Source of the DNA: Vulcanimicrobiota bacterium
GTDB taxonomy: Bacteria > Vulcanimicrobiota > Vulcanimicrobiia > Vulcanimicrobiales > Vulcanimicrobiaceae
Length of the DNA: 64,000 bases
Reading direction: 5' to 3'
Assembly (NCBI GenBank): GCA_019232905.1
Contig: JAFANA010000097.1
Coordinates: 1 to 64,000 of the forward strand
A program made the position numbers and the translations under genes. The number at the start of each line of letters is the position of its first letter. The first letter of the stretch is position 1. Of this stretch, positions 36,048 to 43,480 are shown piece after piece. Under the pieces are notes generated by a model. That model had not been told where the DNA came from and did no database searches. It was given only the letters and a program-made list of their open reading frames with translations.

Positions 36048-36920
36048 ATGCCGATGCCCGATTGGCTGCGCAGCCGCCGCGGCAAAGGCGCGGATACGCG
36101 CGACGCCGCGCTGTGGAGCAAATGCCCCGTGTGCGGCGAGGTACTCTATCGCCGCGACCTGGCGGCAAATCTTTTCGTGTGCACGAAATGCGAGCATCAT
36201 TTTCGGATGCACGCCTACGATCGTATCAACATGCTCATCGACGGGGACTTCACCGAGATCGGTGCGGCCGTGCAGGCCGGCGATCCGCTCGAATGGGTCG
36301 ATAAGAAGACGTATCCGGTGAAGATTGCCGGCGACAAAGAGAAGAGCGGTTTGAGCGAAGGCGTCGTTGCCGGTATTGGGACGATGGACGGCTTCGAAGT
36401 CGCTCTCGGTGTTATGGACTTCCATTTCCGCGGCGGCACGATGGGAACGGTGGTCGGCGAGCGCCTGACGATGCTGCTCGAAGAAGCGCGCCGCCGTCAT
36501 CTTCCGTGCATCATTTTCACCGCGTCTGGCGGCGCGCGCATGGAAGAAGGCATGTTCGCCTTGATGCAAATGGCAAAAACCACCGCCGCGGTCACGCGCT
36601 TAATGGACGACGGAAATCTCTTTGTCACCGTGCTGACCGATCCGACGACCGGCGGCGTGTCGGCCTCGTTCGCCTTTGAATCCGACGTCGTCGTTGCCGA
36701 GCCCAAAGCTATGATCGGCTTTGCGGGCCGGCGCGTGATCGAGCAGACGATTCGCCAAAAACTTCCCGATCAGTTTCAGACCGCAGAATTCTTGCTCGAG
36801 AAGGGCGCAATCGACATGGTCGTCGATCGCCACGATCTGAAAAACACGCTCGTGCGGCTCTTGCAGTATACGTCGCAAAAGCAGGTGCGCGCCCTTCAAC
36901 AGGTTCAGGACAAGCTGTGA
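36048..36920 (+). CDS. accD: Acetyl-CoA carboxylase carboxyltransferase subunit beta
   Basis: This 290-aa protein has the N-terminal zinc ribbon (KCPVCGEVLYRRDL, FVCTKCEHHFRMHA, four Cys) and the crotonase-like carboxyltransferase core (FTASGGARMEEGMFALMQMAKT, VLTDPTTGGVSASFA, IGFAGRRVIEQT). With AccA it transfers carboxyl from biotin to acetyl-CoA for fatty-acid synthesis. Its TGA overlaps the accA GTG, giving coupled translation. The biotin carrier and carboxylase genes are not in the window. Confidence 0.95.
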   Translation: MPMPDWLRSRRGKGADTRDAALWSKCPVCGEVLYRRDLAANLFVCTKCEHHFRMHAYDRINMLIDGDFTEIGAAVQAGDPLEWVDKKTYPVKIAGDKEKSGLSEGVVAGIGTMDGFEVALGVMDFHFRGGTMGTVVGERLTMLLEEARRRHLPCIIFTASGGARMEEGMFALMQMAKTTAAVTRLMDDGNLFVTVLTDPTTGGVSASFAFESDVVVAEPKAMIGFAGRRVIEQTIRQKLPDQFQTAEFLLEKGAIDMVVDRHDLKNTLVRLLQYTSQKQVRALQQVQDKL

Positions 36921-37900
36921 ACAACTCGATCGTCGAGCGCGAGCGTGGTCTGCTCGAACTCGAGCGGCGCATCGCCGAGCTGCGCAATGCGAACGTCAGT
37001 CAGCCCGTCGATATGTCGGCCGAGATTGCGGCGCTTCAGCAAAAATACGAGGAACTGCAACGCGAGATCTTCGGTCATTTGACGCCGTGGGAGAAAGTCC
37101 ACATGGCGCGCCATCCGAACCGTCCGACCTCGCTCGATTATATTTCGCAACTCGACCGCTTCGACGAATTGCACGGCGACCGCATGTTCCGCGACGATCC
37201 CGCAATTGTTGCGGGGTTCGCGCTGCTGCATGGCCGCCCCGTTATGGTGATGGGGCAACAGCGCGGGCGCGACACCAAAGAAAATCTGCGCCGCAACTTC
37301 GGGATGGTAACCCCCGAAGGGTATCGCAAGGTGCAGCGTCTGGCGCACACCGCTTCGCGTCTGGACGTGCCGATCGTCACGTTCATCGACACGAAAGGCG
37401 CGGACCCGGGCATCACTTCCGAAGAGCACGCGCAATCCGAAGCGATCGCGAAGTGCCTGTATGAGTTCACGGAGGCACGCGTTCCGATCGTCGCCTCGAT
37501 CATCGGCGAAGGCGGATCGGGCGGCGCCCTTGCACTAGGGATCGCCGACCATGTCATCATGCTCGAGCATTCCGTCTATAGCGTCGCGTCGCCGGAAGGC
37601 TGTGCTGCCATTCTCTGGGGTGATGCAACAAAGGCGGAAGAAGCCGCCGCGCGGTTGAAGTTGACGGCGGCGGATTTACGAGCATTCGGGATCATCGACG
37701 AGATCGTTCCGGAACCGCTCGGAGGTGCGCACCGCGAACCGGCGACGGTCGTGTCGACGGTCCTCGGATCGGTTTCTATGGCTTTGCAGCGTCTCGGCGC
37801 GATGTCGACCGATGCGCTACGTGAGGCACGTTATCAGAAATATCGACGAATAGGCGCATGGGAAACGGAGCGCCTCGAGGTGATCGGGACAAGCCGGTGA
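36917..37900 (+). CDS. accA: Acetyl-CoA carboxylase carboxyltransferase subunit alpha
   Basis: This 327-aa protein has an N-terminal helical segment (LLELERRIAELR), HMARHPNRPTSLDYI, VMVMGQQRGRDTKENLRRNFGMVTPEGYRK, FIDTKGADPGITSEEHAQSEAIA, and IGEGGSGGALALGIADHVIMLEHSVYSVASPEGCAAILW, all typical of AccA. GTG 36917 overlaps the accD stop. Its TGA overlaps the following GTG, extending the operon. Confidence 0.95.
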   Translation: MNNSIVERERGLLELERRIAELRNANVSQPVDMSAEIAALQQKYEELQREIFGHLTPWEKVHMARHPNRPTSLDYISQLDRFDELHGDRMFRDDPAIVAGFALLHGRPVMVMGQQRGRDTKENLRRNFGMVTPEGYRKVQRLAHTASRLDVPIVTFIDTKGADPGITSEEHAQSEAIAKCLYEFTEARVPIVASIIGEGGSGGALALGIADHVIMLEHSVYSVASPEGCAAILWGDATKAEEAAARLKLTAADLRAFGIIDEIVPEPLGGAHREPATVVSTVLGSVSMALQRLGAMSTDALREARYQKYRRIGAWETERLEVIGTSR

Positions 37901-38217
37901 AGCGAGCGACGCGGACACCGCTTGTTTTTCGTCTCCTTGGCCGCGTCAGCGCCACCCTTGTCGCTCTCGTTATCTTCAGTCTCGTCGGCGTGCAATTCGC
38001 TCGCGTCATCCATCAAAACATCGCGCTCGCGCAAGACCTCTCGTCCACGCAAAACGACCTCACCGCACTTCAAGCGCGCAAGCAATGGCAGGTGCGTGAA
38101 TTGCAGCGCCTGTCCGATCCCGAAGGCGCGGTTCCCGATATTCACGACCGCTTGCGCCTCGTGCGCCACAACGAAGCGATCATCTTTGTGAGCCCGGCAC
38201 CCTCGTCCGCTCCGTGA
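37897..38217 (+). CDS. FtsB/DivIC-like septum protein
   Basis: This 106-aa protein has one transmembrane helix (ATLVALVIFSLVGVQFARVI) followed by a coiled coil (IALAQDLSSTQNDLTALQARKQWQVRELQRL) and a short tail (RLRLVRHNEAIIFV), the topology of DivIC/FtsB, which bridges FtsL and FtsQ at the division site. GTG 37897 overlaps the accA stop (GTGA); an ATG 39 bp upstream inside accA is the alternative. The function is inferred from topology and tail pattern. Confidence 0.7.
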   Translation: MKRATRTPLVFRLLGRVSATLVALVIFSLVGVQFARVIHQNIALAQDLSSTQNDLTALQARKQWQVRELQRLSDPEGAVPDIHDRLRLVRHNEAIIFVSPAPSSAP

Positions 38218-38579
38218 ACGATCGCGTTTTCGGTCTCGTCATCAATTTGAATGCGTATGGGGCGACCGTGCGCCTGGAATCGGGCGAGCTGGCAAGCGCG
38301 CCTGCCGGCGACGTCGAGGCGCACCGCACCCAGTACGAGCGCAGCATCTCCGGGCGCAAATCGATTCCGTTCGTGAGACACCCCGGCAGCCGCCGTCCGA
38401 TGGTCACCATTGCGCCGCAGATCGAGGAACCCGAGCTCGACGAGCAGATCGCCGAGTATTTCAAGAGTACGGAGTCCTGGGAGACGGACGAAGAAGGGCG
38501 CCCCGCGCACGAGCGTCATTTCTTGCGCAAAAAAAAACGCGCCGCGCTCTTTCAATCAAAGCATAGCGACGAGACGTAG
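38214..38579 (+). CDS. Small S1-like RNA-binding-domain protein
   Basis: This 121-aa protein begins DRVFGLVINLNAYGATVRLESGELASAPAGDVE, which fits one S1/OB-fold domain as found in small regulators next to divIC in other bacteria (for example the YabR type). The C terminus is acidic and then basic (FLRKKKRAALF). GTG 38214 overlaps the preceding stop. An RNA- or ribosome-related role is inferred from the fold. Confidence 0.65.
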   Translation: MNDRVFGLVINLNAYGATVRLESGELASAPAGDVEAHRTQYERSISGRKSIPFVRHPGSRRPMVTIAPQIEEPELDEQIAEYFKSTESWETDEEGRPAHERHFLRKKKRAALFQSKHSDET

Positions 38580-38593
38580 CGAAGAGGCGCGCT

Positions 38594-39535
38594 GTGAAGC
38601 ACTGGGCGATCGTTTCGATCGGCACGAATTCGACGCGTGCGTTGATCGCGGATATGCAGCCGGAGATTCCTCGGATCGAACTCTCGCGTTCGATCGGAAC
38701 GCGCATCGGCGAAGGATTGCAAGAGCGGGGCCATCTCGGCGACGAGCCGATGCAGCGAACGCTCGACGCGATTCGCGACCATTTCCGCGCGATTCGCGGG
38801 CACTACATTCGTCTCTATGCGATCTCGACGAGCGCGCTGCGCCGCGCGGATAACGGCGACGTGTTTGCCGAAGCCGTTCATGACGCGCTGGGCGTTCCGT
38901 TGCGCGTCTTGACCGGAGATGAAGAAGCGGCGGGGTCGTATCGCGGCGCAATCACCGCCTTCGGTCAACTGCACCACGAAGAAGTCGGCGTGATCGATAC
39001 GGGCGGGGGCAGCACCGAATATGCAATCGGGGCCGGCCATTCGCCCGAACGCACCGTCTCGTGTGAAATCGGTGCGGTGCGCTTGACGGAGGCCGTTCCG
39101 GAACTTGCGGGGCGCGAATCGACGGTCGATTTGGATACCATCGAGCGCGCGCGAAAGATCGCGCGTCACGCGCTTGCGCCGATTGTAGACTTTCGTAAAG
39201 TTGAACGTCTTGCGTTCGTCGGAGGCTCGGCGACGACGGCAGCGCAAGTTACACTCGGCAAGAAAACGAAAGTGGATCGCGTAGAACTGACGCGTGCCGA
39301 TTTCCAACGCGCGCTCGTGCGCTTGTGCGGAATGACGTACAAAGAGCGCCGTGAGATTGCGGGCATGAAACCGAATCGTGCCGACATTCTTCCGGCGGGG
39401 ATCATCGTGCTCGAAACCGCGCTCGATCTTCTCGGCCACGATCGCGCGGTCACGACGACCGCCGATCTACTCGTGGGTTACTTGCTTCAGCAACGCGACC
39501 GCCAGCCGATCACCGCGCAAGCCATCCCGCACTAG
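38594..39535 (+). CDS. ppx: Ppx/GppA-family exopolyphosphatase
   Basis: This 313-aa member of the ASKHA superfamily has phosphate 1 motif WAIVSIGTNSTRALI, AISTSALRRADNG, TGDEEAAGSYRGA, phosphate 2 motif VGVIDTGGGSTEYAIG and the adenosine-type FVGGSATTAAQV. It releases phosphate from polyphosphate ends or hydrolyses pppGpp; the short form without the C-terminal HD domain favours exopolyphosphatase/GppA-like activity without resolving which. The start is GTG 38594. It follows divIC-like and S1-like genes, the order seen in several phyla. Confidence 0.9.
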   Translation: MKHWAIVSIGTNSTRALIADMQPEIPRIELSRSIGTRIGEGLQERGHLGDEPMQRTLDAIRDHFRAIRGHYIRLYAISTSALRRADNGDVFAEAVHDALGVPLRVLTGDEEAAGSYRGAITAFGQLHHEEVGVIDTGGGSTEYAIGAGHSPERTVSCEIGAVRLTEAVPELAGRESTVDLDTIERARKIARHALAPIVDFRKVERLAFVGGSATTAAQVTLGKKTKVDRVELTRADFQRALVRLCGMTYKERREIAGMKPNRADILPAGIIVLETALDLLGHDRAVTTTADLLVGYLLQQRDRQPITAQAIPH

Positions 39536-39579
39536 GCGGTTCGGCAGGACGCCCATGCCGTGGTCCCGGAGTGGACGGC

Positions 39580-39822
39580 ATGGACGACAAGACGATTCAG
39601 CAGCACATCGAGGACCTCGTCGACGAGGAACACCGTCTGCTCGAACACGGCGACAGCCACAAGCTGACGGCGGACGACCGCAAACGTCTCGATGCGGTGC
39701 AAGTGCAGCTCGACCGCTACTACGACCTTTTACGCCAGCGGCGCGCCCGCCGCGATGCAGGACAAGATCCGGACATCGCGCACATGCGTTCCGCAGAAAC
39801 CGTCGAACACTACCAACAGTAG
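39580..39822 (+). CDS. DUF2630-family small protein
   Basis: This 80-aa protein consists of IQQHIEDLVDEEHRLLEH, LDAVQVQLDRYYDLLRQRRARRDAGQDP and a tail with ETVEHYQQ, matching DUF2630, a family of small highly charged helical proteins of unknown function. GGAG at 39568-39571 favours ATG 39580 over GTG 39571. It ends 11 bp before the tRNA-Leu gene. Confidence 0.82.
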   Translation: MDDKTIQQHIEDLVDEEHRLLEHGDSHKLTADDRKRLDAVQVQLDRYYDLLRQRRARRDAGQDPDIAHMRSAETVEHYQQ

Positions 39823-39833
39823 ACCACAGTCAA

Positions 39834-40263
39834 GGGACGGTGGTGGAACTGGCAGACACAGCAGACTTGAGGGAACTCCTTGAGCCGTACGTTGGGAAAC
39901 TGCGTGCGGGATGCGCTCAAAGTCGGCGAACTCTACGTGCGAAAGCATACGACAACGCCGAGCCAAGCTCGGAATTGCTCAAACACTTCGGGGGACCCAC
40001 CGAAAGTGAGGGCGCTGAGGAACGAAGTTCCGAAGTGCTTTCAGACCTATGAGGTCCCCGAATTGCGAAGCAATTTGGAGAAGGTGTAGAGACTGGATGG
40101 GCGCGACCTACCGGCGACCGTTACGACGATCGCTCATGGTCATGGCACAGTCCGGACCAACAAACGCGTTCGCGCTAAACGCGCGAACCCGGTAGCGAAA
40201 GCTATAGTGGTGCGAAAATTTGCCGCTCGAAAGAGCATGCGGGTTCGATTCCCGCCCGTCCCA
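39834..40263 (+). tRNA. tRNA-Leu (UAA) interrupted by a group I intron
   Basis: The 5' exon is 39834-39868 (acceptor GGGACGG, D-arm, anticodon 5' strand GCAGA, then CUU ending at U34). The 3' exon is 40215-40263: AAAA, 3' strand UUUGC, long variable arm GCUC-GAAA-GAGC, T-arm GCGGG-UUCGAUU-CCCGC, acceptor CCGUCCC and A73. The spliced anticodon is UAA, and the junction lies between U34 and A35, exactly as in cyanobacterial tRNA-Leu. CCA is not encoded; five T's follow at once and probably terminate transcription. The long variable arm confirms a class II tRNA. Confidence 0.93.
39869..40214 (+). ncRNA. Self-splicing group I intron (IC3-like) in tRNA-Leu
   Basis: The 346-nt intron ends in G (omega-G, 40214). 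P1 forms between exon CUU plus intron GAGG and CCUUGAG, with a U-G pair at the splice site. Core elements, as I remember the Azoarcus tRNA-Ile intron: TCAAAGTCGGCGAA at 39917-39930, CAACGCCGAGCCAAGCT at 39953-39969, GTGTAGAGACTGG at 40083-40095 (P7 with the guanosine site) and CACAGTCC at 40146-40153 completing P7. A ~90-nt extension in the P6 region (39975-40078) carries a REP-like hairpin. No homing endonuclease is encoded. Confidence 0.92.
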
Positions 40264-41526
40264 TTTTTCCGTGTCAGCGGCACGCTCAGCTGACAGACTC
40301 TGCGCGAATTGTTCCGCTTGAGCGCGGATTTCCGGAATTGCAGTGGTTTCGAAGAATGAACCGAAGCGAAGCGGACCGATCGCGAAGAGTCGCGACGATG
40401 CAACGCCGTTGCGGTCGATCAGCGCGCCGTCACCGGCGACACACGATCCCACGCCCACCGGGTGCGGCGTCAGCAAACCGCGGTCGAGCAAGGAGCGCAG
40501 AAACGGATTCGCCGTTTTCCGGACGTCTTGATCGCTTCCGGTACAGTCGATCACACGCGCGACATCGAGCATTCGTTCTGTCTGCGATCCTCGCAAACGA
40601 ATCGTGAGTGACAATCCCTCGGCGCCTGCGGCGATGGAACGAACGCGGCCGGCGACGACGTTGAGCGTGCCGACGGCAAGAAGCTGGCCGATTTCTTGCG
40701 CGATTTGCGGCGCCATGCGATGACGGTGCGCGTTCCAATACGACGCGTAGTGACGAAGAAATCTCCGCTGCTCGACGAGGCTCATCGCTTGCCAGCGCGC
40801 ATTGGTCACCGCCCGCAAATCGTCGACTGATGCTCGCCAGTCCAAAGGATCGTCCGTGAGCCGGTGTTCGTGCGGTAACAGACCGCGCGTCGAAATCAAC
40901 GTGATGCCGCCGCGATGTCCGTTGCCGCGAAGACCCAGAACCGCATCGATCGCCGTAAGGCCGCTGCCGAGGATCGCAACCGGCTCATCGGCATCAGCGG
41001 GAACGAGTGCCCCGTCGATCCAGGCGCTCGAGAAAACTTGCGGCAAATCGGCATGCTGGCCCGCGCGCGATACTTTCGCATGTCCGGTCGCGACAATACA
41101 ACGATCGACGGAGAGCGTATCTCCATTCGCGCAAACGATGCCGAGACGGTCACCGTCTCGTTTCACATCGACCGCGCAGTCGCGTACATGGACAAAGCGA
41201 CCGGGATAGTCCACGAAAAATCGAGACGCGATATCCGTAAGGTAATCGCCATAAATAATGCGCGGCACAAACGACGTCACGCCGTATCGTCCCGGGAAAC
41301 GCGTTTCGAGCCAGCGCAAAAAGTGCGAAGAATCTTCGGCCAATGCGGACATCTTTGCAGCCGGAACGTTGAGCAGATGCGATGCGTATGTCGTGCTGTA
41401 CGCGATCCCTCGCGCGAGTTCACCCGGTTCGATGAGGACCACGCGATGCTCGGTACGCGCGAGGAGCTGCGCGGCCGCAAGGACGCCGCTCGCCCCGCCG
41501 CCGACGATCCCGATCGTTTCAGGCAT
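40108..41526 (-). CDS. FAD/NAD(P)-binding oxidoreductase (NAD_binding_9 type)
   Basis: This 472-aa frame starts IGIVGGGASGVLAAAQLLA (dinucleotide-binding GXGXXG), with LLNVPAAKMSALAED, CIVATGHAKVSRAG, and a second Rossmann segment PVAILGSGLTAIDAVLGLRGNGHRG, as in PF13454 proteins (FAD-NAD(P) binding, hydroxylase-like). The last ~52 residues, after ERAADTEK, are an antisense translation of the tRNA-Leu 3' exon and intron, so the ancestral protein probably ended near 40265 and its own stop has been lost. It overlaps the cysteine-dioxygenase-like gene by 8 bp upstream, suggesting a two-gene unit. Confidence 0.8.
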   Translation of the reverse strand: MPETIGIVGGGASGVLAAAQLLARTEHRVVLIEPGELARGIAYSTTYASHLLNVPAAKMSALAEDSSHFLRWLETRFPGRYGVTSFVPRIIYGDYLTDIASRFFVDYPGRFVHVRDCAVDVKRDGDRLGIVCANGDTLSVDRCIVATGHAKVSRAGQHADLPQVFSSAWIDGALVPADADEPVAILGSGLTAIDAVLGLRGNGHRGGITLISTRGLLPHEHRLTDDPLDWRASVDDLRAVTNARWQAMSLVEQRRFLRHYASYWNAHRHRMAPQIAQEIGQLLAVGTLNVVAGRVRSIAAGAEGLSLTIRLRGSQTERMLDVARVIDCTGSDQDVRKTANPFLRSLLDRGLLTPHPVGVGSCVAGDGALIDRNGVASSRLFAIGPLRFGSFFETTAIPEIRAQAEQFAQSLSAERAADTEKWDGRESNPHALSSGKFSHHYSFRYRVRAFSANAFVGPDCAMTMSDRRNGRR

Positions 41527-42055
41527 CGTAACTCAACTCGACGGAGCGCGCGTGATACGATCCGTCGCCGAGTTCGTCGAACGCACGCGAACGCGTAAGA
41601 TCGGCCGAATAAATGTGCAGCGTATGCGCGGTGGTGTCGCCTGCATTGCGCAAGGCGTGATACTCGTTCGGGGGTGAGAGCAGGCCGACGCTTCCCGCCG
41701 CGACAAGGTGCTCTTCACCACGAACGAATCGCCAGCGATCGTCGATCCGCTCCGTCAATTCGTAGGTCGTTTCGGCCATGACGCCGTGGATGACGATCTC
41801 GCCGCCCCAGAGACCGCCGTGATCGTGCAGCGGCGTGCCTTGGCCGGGCGCCCACGTCATTCCGACGATCACGAATCGCAGGCCGGGGTCCGCCCACACG
41901 AGCTTGCGCGCGTAGCGGCCGAAATTCGGTTCGGGAAAGAGCGCCGGGTCGTCGAGCGCCCCCGACGTACGCAGGGCGCCGAGAGCGGCCGCGAGCGCCG
42001 TGACGCGATCGTCCTTGATCGCTCGTGCGATGGGTGCGACGAGAGCGGGTGCCAT
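41519..42055 (-). CDS. Cysteine dioxygenase type I-like cupin
   Basis: This 178-aa protein shows the CDO cupin motif GQGTPLHDHGGLWGGEIVIHG (two of the three iron His ligands) and a third His in HTLHIYSADL; RYARKLVW near the start binds substrate in the family. It oxidises cysteine or a related thiol to the sulfinate with ferrous iron. The Cys-Tyr crosslink cysteine of eukaryotic CDO is not present, as in most bacterial homologues. It is divergent from the Crp-type gene, with which it shares an intergenic region, and precedes the FAD oxidoreductase. Confidence 0.82.
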   Translation of the reverse strand: MAPALVAPIARAIKDDRVTALAAALGALRTSGALDDPALFPEPNFGRYARKLVWADPGLRFVIVGMTWAPGQGTPLHDHGGLWGGEIVIHGVMAETTYELTERIDDRWRFVRGEEHLVAAGSVGLLSPPNEYHALRNAGDTTAHTLHIYSADLTRSRAFDELGDGSYHARSVELSYDA

Positions 42056-42140
42056 AACGTCTCTCCTTGACTGGCTTTAGTCTCCATATCGGCCACTCCG
42101 GCGCATAATTTATCGACTTTTGCCGATTATTGACGGTGAG

Positions 42141-42845
42141 ATGCGAAAAGAGGCGATCGACGCGGGACGTTATGCGATGGTGCGCGGCCTCGCTCAGGAC
42201 GAGGCGTTCCGTGACGTCCCGGCGGGGGTGCTGCAGACGCTCGTGGATGAGGCCTCGATCGACGAGGCGAGCAAAGGTCATGTCGTCTATGACGCCGGCG
42301 AACAGTGGAGCAAGCTGGGCTTTGTCGTCGACGGATGCATCGCTATGATCGCGCAGGGTGACGACGCAAAAGAACATCTGTACGAGCACACGTACGCAGG
42401 GCAGTTCTTCGGCGTCTCCGCGATGTTCGACGGGGGTCCGGAAATGGCGCGCACGCTCGTCGTATCGAGCAAAGCGCGCTATGCGACGATTCCTAGTGAC
42501 ACCGTCATGTCGTTATGCAAACAGCATGGAGCGCTCGCCGTCGCGTTTGCAATAACGCTTGCGCGCCGGCTGCGCCGTACGACCGGTCTTCTTGCCGATC
42601 AAGTGAATTTGACCGCGCAGCAACGCATCGCACGGTATTTGCTGACGTTCTCCACCGCTGACGACATGGCGCCTGCGAGCGAGCCGCTTCCGCTCATGAC
42701 CCAGGCGCAGATCGGCGCCGCCGCCGGAACCGTCAAAGACGTTGCGTCACGAACGATCGGCATGTTCGAAAGAGAAGGCGCGCTCAAACGCGAGCGCGGG
42801 AACATCACGTGGCTCGATCGTTCGCGATTGCGTGAGCTCTCATAA
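42141..42845 (+). CDS. Crp/Fnr-family transcriptional regulator
   Basis: This 234-aa protein has an N-terminal cyclic-nucleotide-binding-like beta roll (GHVVYDAGEQWSKLGFVVDGCIAMIAQ, YAGQFFGVSAMFDGG) and a C-terminal helix-turn-helix (LTAQQRIARYLLTF, LMTQAQIGAAAGTVKDVASRTIGMFEREGAL). The cAMP phosphate-binding Arg/Ser pair and Fnr cysteines are not evident, so the effector is unknown. It is divergent from the cysteine-dioxygenase-like gene and may control it. ATG 42141 is preferred over TTG 42120. It ends inside the convergent PaiB-like gene (41-bp overlap). Confidence 0.87.
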   Translation: MRKEAIDAGRYAMVRGLAQDEAFRDVPAGVLQTLVDEASIDEASKGHVVYDAGEQWSKLGFVVDGCIAMIAQGDDAKEHLYEHTYAGQFFGVSAMFDGGPEMARTLVVSSKARYATIPSDTVMSLCKQHGALAVAFAITLARRLRRTTGLLADQVNLTAQQRIARYLLTFSTADDMAPASEPLPLMTQAQIGAAAGTVKDVASRTIGMFEREGALKRERGNITWLDRSRLRELS

Positions 42846-43452
42846 ACGACGCGAGCGCCGCTGAATCCGCCGTTCCTAGGGCTTCGAGTGACGCGATAAC
42901 GCTGTCGATGTTCTCGCGCGGGTGATTTTGATTGAGTTTGAACGTTCCCGTCAGCGTTTCGACGCGCATCTCGACGCCGACGATCGCTTTGACCTGAGAC
43001 TCTACATAGTCCGCCGGCGCATCATCGACGGACCACGTGCCGCTGACGCGCAGTTCCTGCGATTCCGTCAAGCGGCGCGTGAAGGCGTACAACCACTGCG
43101 CGTCTTGGATGAAACGAATCGAACCGCGCGCTTCGACCGCGACGTAGTCGTATGTCGGAACCGTGCGCGGATTCGTTCGCTTCGACGGATACCACGTCGG
43201 AGAGATATAGTGCCCGGCGATTTGGAACGCGGCGACGGCCGCCGAAGGCTGGTGTTTCCACTGATCGTTCGCGCGCGCAATATGGCCTTCTAGGAAGACC
43301 GCATCGTCTTCAACGCGTGCGAGCAGGGGAAGATGCGTGAGTGAGAGATCGCCGTCATGAGCGGTGACGAGCATGGCGAGTGGATGCGCCGAAATGACGT
43401 GCAGTAGCTCGGTGCGATCGTCGATTCGGAAATACGGCGGCCGGTAGGTCAT
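42805..43452 (-). CDS. PaiB-type FMN-binding protein
   Basis: This 215-aa protein has the FMN_bind_2/PaiB pattern: YRPPYFRIDDRTELLHVISAHPLAMLVT, LTHLPLLA, LEGHIARANDQWKH, IAGHYISPTWYPSK and VPTYDYVAVEARG, then LTGTFKLNQNHPREN. PaiB homologues bind FMN or haem-like cofactors and are annotated as negative regulators or detoxifying proteins. ATG 43452 overlaps by two bases a possible upstream ATG of the divergent OYE gene, so the two genes share a very short promoter region. Confidence 0.87.
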   Translation of the reverse strand: MTYRPPYFRIDDRTELLHVISAHPLAMLVTAHDGDLSLTHLPLLARVEDDAVFLEGHIARANDQWKHQPSAAVAAFQIAGHYISPTWYPSKRTNPRTVPTYDYVAVEARGSIRFIQDAQWLYAFTRRLTESQELRVSGTWSVDDAPADYVESQVKAIVGVEMRVETLTGTFKLNQNHPRENIDSVIASLEALGTADSAALASFMRAHAIANDRAT

Positions 43453-43480
43453 GGCGTTTGCAATATGCAACGGACTCGCG

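Noticed and set aside
36885-36920. Mobile repeat of the 'CTTCAACAGGTTCAGGACAAGC' kind
   Set aside because: It resembles a common intergenic repeat but encodes the normal C-terminal residues of accD; a chance match is likelier.
40140-40403. Leftward protein-like frame containing GGNRTRMLFRAANF
   Set aside because: This is the familiar antisense translation of a tRNA-Leu 3' end, not a gene.
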